A stretch of 8,218 bases of DNA from an uncultured Flavobacteriales bacterium (lineage in GTDB: Bacteria > Bacteroidota > Bacteroidia > Flavobacteriales > Crocinitomicaceae). This document shows, one piece after another, positions 5,109 to 8,218 of this stretch. The notes under the pieces are model-generated. The model was not told the origin of the DNA. It ran no database searches and saw only the letters and a program-made list of their open reading frames with translations. The stretch is taken from assembly GCA_946886545.1 (NCBI GenBank), contig CAMPIU010000118.1:1-8218 (forward strand), in the 5' to 3' direction. The stretch's first letter is position 1; the number at the start of each line of letters is the position of its first letter. Both the position numbers and the translations under genes were made by a program.

Positions 5109-6304
5109 AATATTCGGACCGACATATTAGCGACGAAGAGCTGGATCAGTTGTTCAGAGATGCACATGCCTCTGAAGGACAAGAGTCTCTTTTTGTCCCT
5201 GAATTCTGGTCTGAAATGGAAGCTCTGCTTCCTGCCGGGAAAACAAGAAAGAGCGGCCTTTACTGGATTCCTGTTGCTGCAACAGCAGTTTTAATGGCTG
5301 TTTTGTTATTTTACCCTGGGAATGAAGCACAAATCAGTACGCTTAAACAAACGAAACTGCTCACCGGAAACGAATCGGAACGGAATGAAAATTCCTTTAA
5401 GACTGAAAATTTAAGCCTGCAAACTGCAGAATCATCTGCTGCAACTGTTGAAAAGGAATTCAAAACAACTTTCCGGGAGTCGAAACAACGTAGTTCCGGT
5501 TATGATGCAGATCAGGCGAAAGATTTTCGAACACAGTATATTCCACCGGTTCCCCGTGAACTTGTGAAAGAAACTCCTAAAGAACCGACAGATCTTGTGA
5601 GATCTCCTGAAATGGAGCCGATTAATGAGTTGGATTCGATCCGTTTGGAACCACGGTATGAAAAGATTCTTCACGAAGAAATTGCCGCATTACCTAAGAA
5701 AACTTCGAATGAATCGAATCAGTGGTATTTGGAACTAGGTCCTACAATTGGCCAGTCTCCGTATTTATCACCTGATCAGAAAAGAAGCGCGGTAGGCGGG
5801 GCAATCCTGGGTGGAGGTTATACGAAAAGGATCGATAATGCCTTTGTGAGTTTTGGTCTGCAGGCACGCTTGGAAGGATTCGGAGGATTGGAATACCGGG
5901 AAACAAACTTCTCCCAGAATATCGTGAGAACAGTTTCGGTTAAACAACTTTATTCACTGGAAGTACCTTTGAAATTCGGATATGTTTTCAAGCGTTCAGA
6001 GTTTTCTTTCGGCGTAGTTCCGGGCGTGCAGTTATTTATCCACGGAAAGGAAACGATCACAGAGGGTCAAATTGTCCGGAGTGAAAATTCATTTACAGGT
6101 AAAGTAGAACATTCCAATTCATTAACTATGGAATTCGGGTTCCAGTACTACTATAATTTCTCTTCCCGCTTTAGTGTCGGTGCAAAGGTTAATGCAGATA
6201 TCCTAAGACCTTTCCATACGGATTATTATCTTGGTAAGTCCGCCGGATTGCCGGTAAACGGACAAATTGTCTTAAGAAGAACATTCTCTAAACAAGTTCG
6301 ATAA
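5105..6304 (+). CDS. Putative dual membrane-spanning anti-sigma factor with C-terminal outer-membrane beta-barrel (Dma-like)
   Basis: The 399-residue protein has four parts. Residues 1-51 are a hydrophilic N-terminus with SDEELDQLFRDA and PEFWSEMEALL, the short helical pattern seen before the membrane helix in Bacteroidota anti-sigma-like proteins; no zinc-binding His/Cys set is present. Residues 52-70 form one membrane helix with Lys46, Arg48 and Lys49 on its inner side, predicting N-terminus in the cytoplasm. Residues 71-205 are a charged, Pro/Glu/Ser-rich linker with no Cys, long enough to cross the periplasm. Residues 206-399 alternate strands in the style of an eight-stranded PorT/OmpA-type barrel (from QWYLELGPTIG to GQIVLRRTF). 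The start overlaps the sigma stop as ATGA, implying translational coupling and a regulatory pair. I recall such proteins being described in Bacteroides thetaiotaomicron as dual membrane-spanning anti-sigma factors; assignment here is by architecture and gene order. It could instead be an ordinary barrel protein with an uncleaved signal anchor. Confidence 0.75.
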   Translation: MKYSDRHISDEELDQLFRDAHASEGQESLFVPEFWSEMEALLPAGKTRKSGLYWIPVAATAVLMAVLLFYPGNEAQISTLKQTKLLTGNESERNENSFKTENLSLQTAESSAATVEKEFKTTFRESKQRSSGYDADQAKDFRTQYIPPVPRELVKETPKEPTDLVRSPEMEPINELDSIRLEPRYEKILHEEIAALPKKTSNESNQWYLELGPTIGQSPYLSPDQKRSAVGGAILGGGYTKRIDNAFVSFGLQARLEGFGGLEYRETNFSQNIVRTVSVKQLYSLEVPLKFGYVFKRSEFSFGVVPGVQLFIHGKETITEGQIVRSENSFTGKVEHSNSLTMEFGFQYYYNFSSRFSVGAKVNADILRPFHTDYYLGKSAGLPVNGQIVLRRTFSKQVR

Positions 6305-6311
6305 GTATTCA

Positions 6312-6319
6312 TATATTTG
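6312..6319 (+). promoter_or_regulatory. Perfect -7 element upstream of the T9SS cargo gene
   Basis: TATATTTG matches TAnnTTTG exactly and ends 17 bases before the ATG at 6336. No good TTG box is found 17-23 bases upstream. It suggests that the cargo gene has its own housekeeping-type promoter in the 31-bp gap and is not simply the third gene of the sigma operon. Confidence 0.55.
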
Positions 6320-6335
6320 TTGAAACTACTTTATA

Positions 6336-7412
6336 ATGAAACATTTGCTACTTCCTCTTCTTGCATTAAGTTCTATTTCTTTCGGCCAGATTACATTAAC
6401 AGATCAGCATTTTGCCGGTCCGGGTGAATCCTATATTTTTAGTACATTGACTGACCCGACGATTGATTATGCTACCACAGGTGCTAATTATACGTGGGAC
6501 TTTTCGGATATGGTTCCTCAGGATCAAAGAGGTTTGATTACGCGCCCTACCAGTCAATTGTCAGGATTGTCCATCCTGATGTTCGGAAGTTTTGCTCCGG
6601 CACCCTATAAAGCAAGTTATTTTAATGAAACAACGGATTTGCCTTTGGATCAGGCATCTGCTTTTTTACCTATTCAAATTGACGAATTGAACCAGTTTAC
6701 AAAAAATGCGAGTAACGCAATTACTTCTATCGGATATGAATTGGTTAGCAACGGACAAGGTCTCGGTTTCCGTTCAGACACGATAGAAACGCGGTATGCG
6801 CTTCCAATGACCTACGGAAACAATTACGAATCGCGTGGCTATACCAACCTGGATTTAAACCCGATTTACGATGCTAAATGGAGACAGCATCGTTACCGTA
6901 TTACCTATGTCGATGGCTGGGGAACAGTGAAAACTCCGTTCGGTCAGTTTGATGCCTTGAGAATTCACCATGTGATCGATGAATTTGATTCGATCTATTT
7001 TTCCGTTCAGGGCTTTGGTATGTGGCTTCCTATTCCAGTTCCGCTAACTCATGAATACGAATGGAGATCAACTTCCGATAAAGAAAGCATCCTAAAAATC
7101 CGGACCAATGAAATAGCAGGAAACGAAACTGTTACGGCTATCGAGTACCGCGATAATTTCAATGGACTTGGTTTGGTGGAAAGTGAAGTAAACGTTTCAT
7201 TTTATCCGAATCCCGTAAGTAATGAACTGCATGTTTCAACCCCTGAATTGGCTTCGGCATTCTTTATTGTGGACAATTCCGGAAAAATCTGGAGTCGGGT
7301 TTCTGCATCTTCAAAAGAGCAGGTAATAGATGTTTCCGGATTAGCTTCCGGATCTTATTCATTGCTTGTTTTGTTTTCCAGCGGATACACTTCTGTAAAA
7401 TTCATTAAATAA
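6336..7412 (+). CDS. Secreted protein with T9SS type A sorting domain
   Basis: The 358-residue protein starts with a Sec signal peptide (Lys2, hydrophobic core, cleavage after Ser-Phe-Gly at about 17 or Gln18). It ends with a type IX secretion C-terminal domain at residues 289-358: FYPNPVSNELHVS at the front, a middle FFIVDNSGKIW strand, then IDVSGLASGSYSLLVLF and the terminal Lys-Phe-Ile-Lys. Such domains direct folded periplasmic cargo through the T9SS pore to the cell surface or medium and are normally removed. The body (about 18-285) is rich in aromatic residues and turns, for example NYTWDFSDM and KWRQHRYRITYVDGWG, and has no enzyme motif I recognise. It is probably an adhesive or structural surface protein. 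It follows the sigma/anti-sigma pair by 31 bp but has its own -7 element, so any control by that sigma factor is only a possibility. The 3' end abuts the rnpB promoter. Confidence 0.9.
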   Translation: MKHLLLPLLALSSISFGQITLTDQHFAGPGESYIFSTLTDPTIDYATTGANYTWDFSDMVPQDQRGLITRPTSQLSGLSILMFGSFAPAPYKASYFNETTDLPLDQASAFLPIQIDELNQFTKNASNAITSIGYELVSNGQGLGFRSDTIETRYALPMTYGNNYESRGYTNLDLNPIYDAKWRQHRYRITYVDGWGTVKTPFGQFDALRIHHVIDEFDSIYFSVQGFGMWLPIPVPLTHEYEWRSTSDKESILKIRTNEIAGNETVTAIEYRDNFNGLGLVESEVNVSFYPNPVSNELHVSTPELASAFFIVDNSGKIWSRVSASSKEQVIDVSGLASGSYSLLVLFSSGYTSVKFIK

Positions 7413-7423
7413 GCGTAACTTTG
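7392..7423 (+). promoter_or_regulatory. rnpB promoter
   Basis: TAACTTTG at 7416-7423 is a perfect -7 element only 3 bases after the stop of the upstream gene. TCTG at 7392-7395, 20 bases away and inside that gene's last codons, is a near match to the TTTG -33 box. The -7 box ends 6 bases before the predicted 5' end of the RNA, as expected for direct initiation at the mature end. Confidence 0.75.
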
Positions 7424-7429
7424 CATTAA

Positions 7430-7831
<402 letters not shown>

Positions 7832-7843
<12 letters not shown>

Positions 7844-8218
7844 TTTTTTGAAATTCTGTTTATAAGCATGTTTATGCTCTTTCAGAATGGTTTCAATTGT
7901 TCCCCCTTGCATCGGTTTTCCACATAAAACAGTGTGGTACCGAACCCCGTCAAATTTGAATTTCAGAAAAGTAATGGATATGCCCAGCATGGATATGGAA
8001 CGGGCTTTTTTGATGCAAATAAAATCCAGTACAAAAGAACGCTCGGATAATAATTTGAGAATAACCACATCGTTTTTTATATAGCCGGTAGCCAAAGTAA
8101 CGCGAATAATTCGCACCCATATGGAAAATACGATCGCAAGACAAACAGCAGTTGCCAACGGAATGAAAAAATGATTGGTCATTTGAATCGAAAGCCCCAC
8201 GAATAAGATACTTATCAG
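7832..8218 (-). CDS. Hypothetical membrane protein (5' end missing)
   Basis: The frame is open from the right edge of the window (reading Leu-Ile-Ser-Ile-Leu-Phe before a GTG at 8200), so the N-terminus is outside and 128 residues are visible. Two adjoining hydrophobic stretches, one at the edge (LISILFVGLSI) and one about 20 residues further on (FFIPLATAVCLAIVFSIWV), look like a membrane hairpin. They are followed by a cytoplasmic-looking domain of short beta strands, with a positively charged tail ending Lys-Lys-Gly-Lys-Pro. Two helices followed by a small beta domain resemble membrane-anchored bacterial PH-like or YcxB-like proteins, but I cannot confirm this. The stop codon (TAA at 7832-7834) lies inside the 3' end of rnpB on the opposite strand, a 12-bp convergent overlap. 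No function is assigned. Confidence 0.65.

Noticed and set aside
4892..5182. 96-codon minus-strand frame across the sigma/anti-sigma junction
   Set aside because: It is antisense to the sigma region 4 helix-turn-helix and the coupled start; composition is that of an out-of-frame shadow.
7887..8084. 65-codon plus-strand frame near the right edge
   Set aside because: It is opposite the membrane-protein gene that remains open to the window edge, and it shows no domain or promoter.

Overview
The window looks like an ordinary chromosomal segment of a Bacteroidota bacterium, most likely a flavobacterium-like member such as the Fluviicola/Crocinitomix group. The phylum is well supported; the family is a guess. 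The support is a type IX secretion (T9SS) C-terminal sorting domain, an acidic Bacteroidota-style lipoprotein, a FadL/OmpP1-type outer-membrane protein, A-rich leaders with weak Shine-Dalgarno sites, and several copies of the Bacteroidota -7 promoter element TAnnTTTG. The AT-leaning base composition looks even across the window. There is no mobile element, CRISPR array or tRNA.

Left part (1-1598): the 3' part of a SnoaL/NTF2-like gene, a short palindromic repeat, an uncharacterised lipoprotein (503-1096), then a gene-poor stretch. That stretch holds a 32-residue membrane microprotein gene (1209-1307) with a perfect -7 element, a hairpin and an 11-bp tandem repeat.

Middle (1599-4425): a FadL-like outer-membrane protein on the minus strand and a rhomboid-type intramembrane protease on the plus strand diverge from a short intergenic region carrying a 15-bp palindrome between promoter-like elements. 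The rhomboid gene runs convergently into, and overlaps by 53 bp, a SixA-type histidine phosphatase gene on the minus strand.

Right part (4533-8218): an ECF-type sigma factor overlaps by ATGA a gene for an unusual protein. That protein has a cytoplasmic anti-sigma-like N-terminus, one membrane helix, a long periplasmic linker and a C-terminal outer-membrane beta-barrel. This architecture matches the dual membrane-spanning anti-sigma factors (Das/Dma pairs) that I recall being described in Bacteroides thetaiotaomicron. It would let the outer membrane signal directly to transcription through one polypeptide, and it is the most interesting system in the window. A T9SS cargo protein follows from its own promoter, then rnpB (RNase P RNA). 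The rnpB 3' end overlaps the stop of a convergent, edge-truncated membrane-protein gene.

The recurring theme is the cell envelope: outer-membrane barrels, an intramembrane protease, T9SS cargo, a lipoprotein and an envelope-sensing sigma switch. Apart from the sigma/anti-sigma pair, nothing shows that these genes form one pathway.
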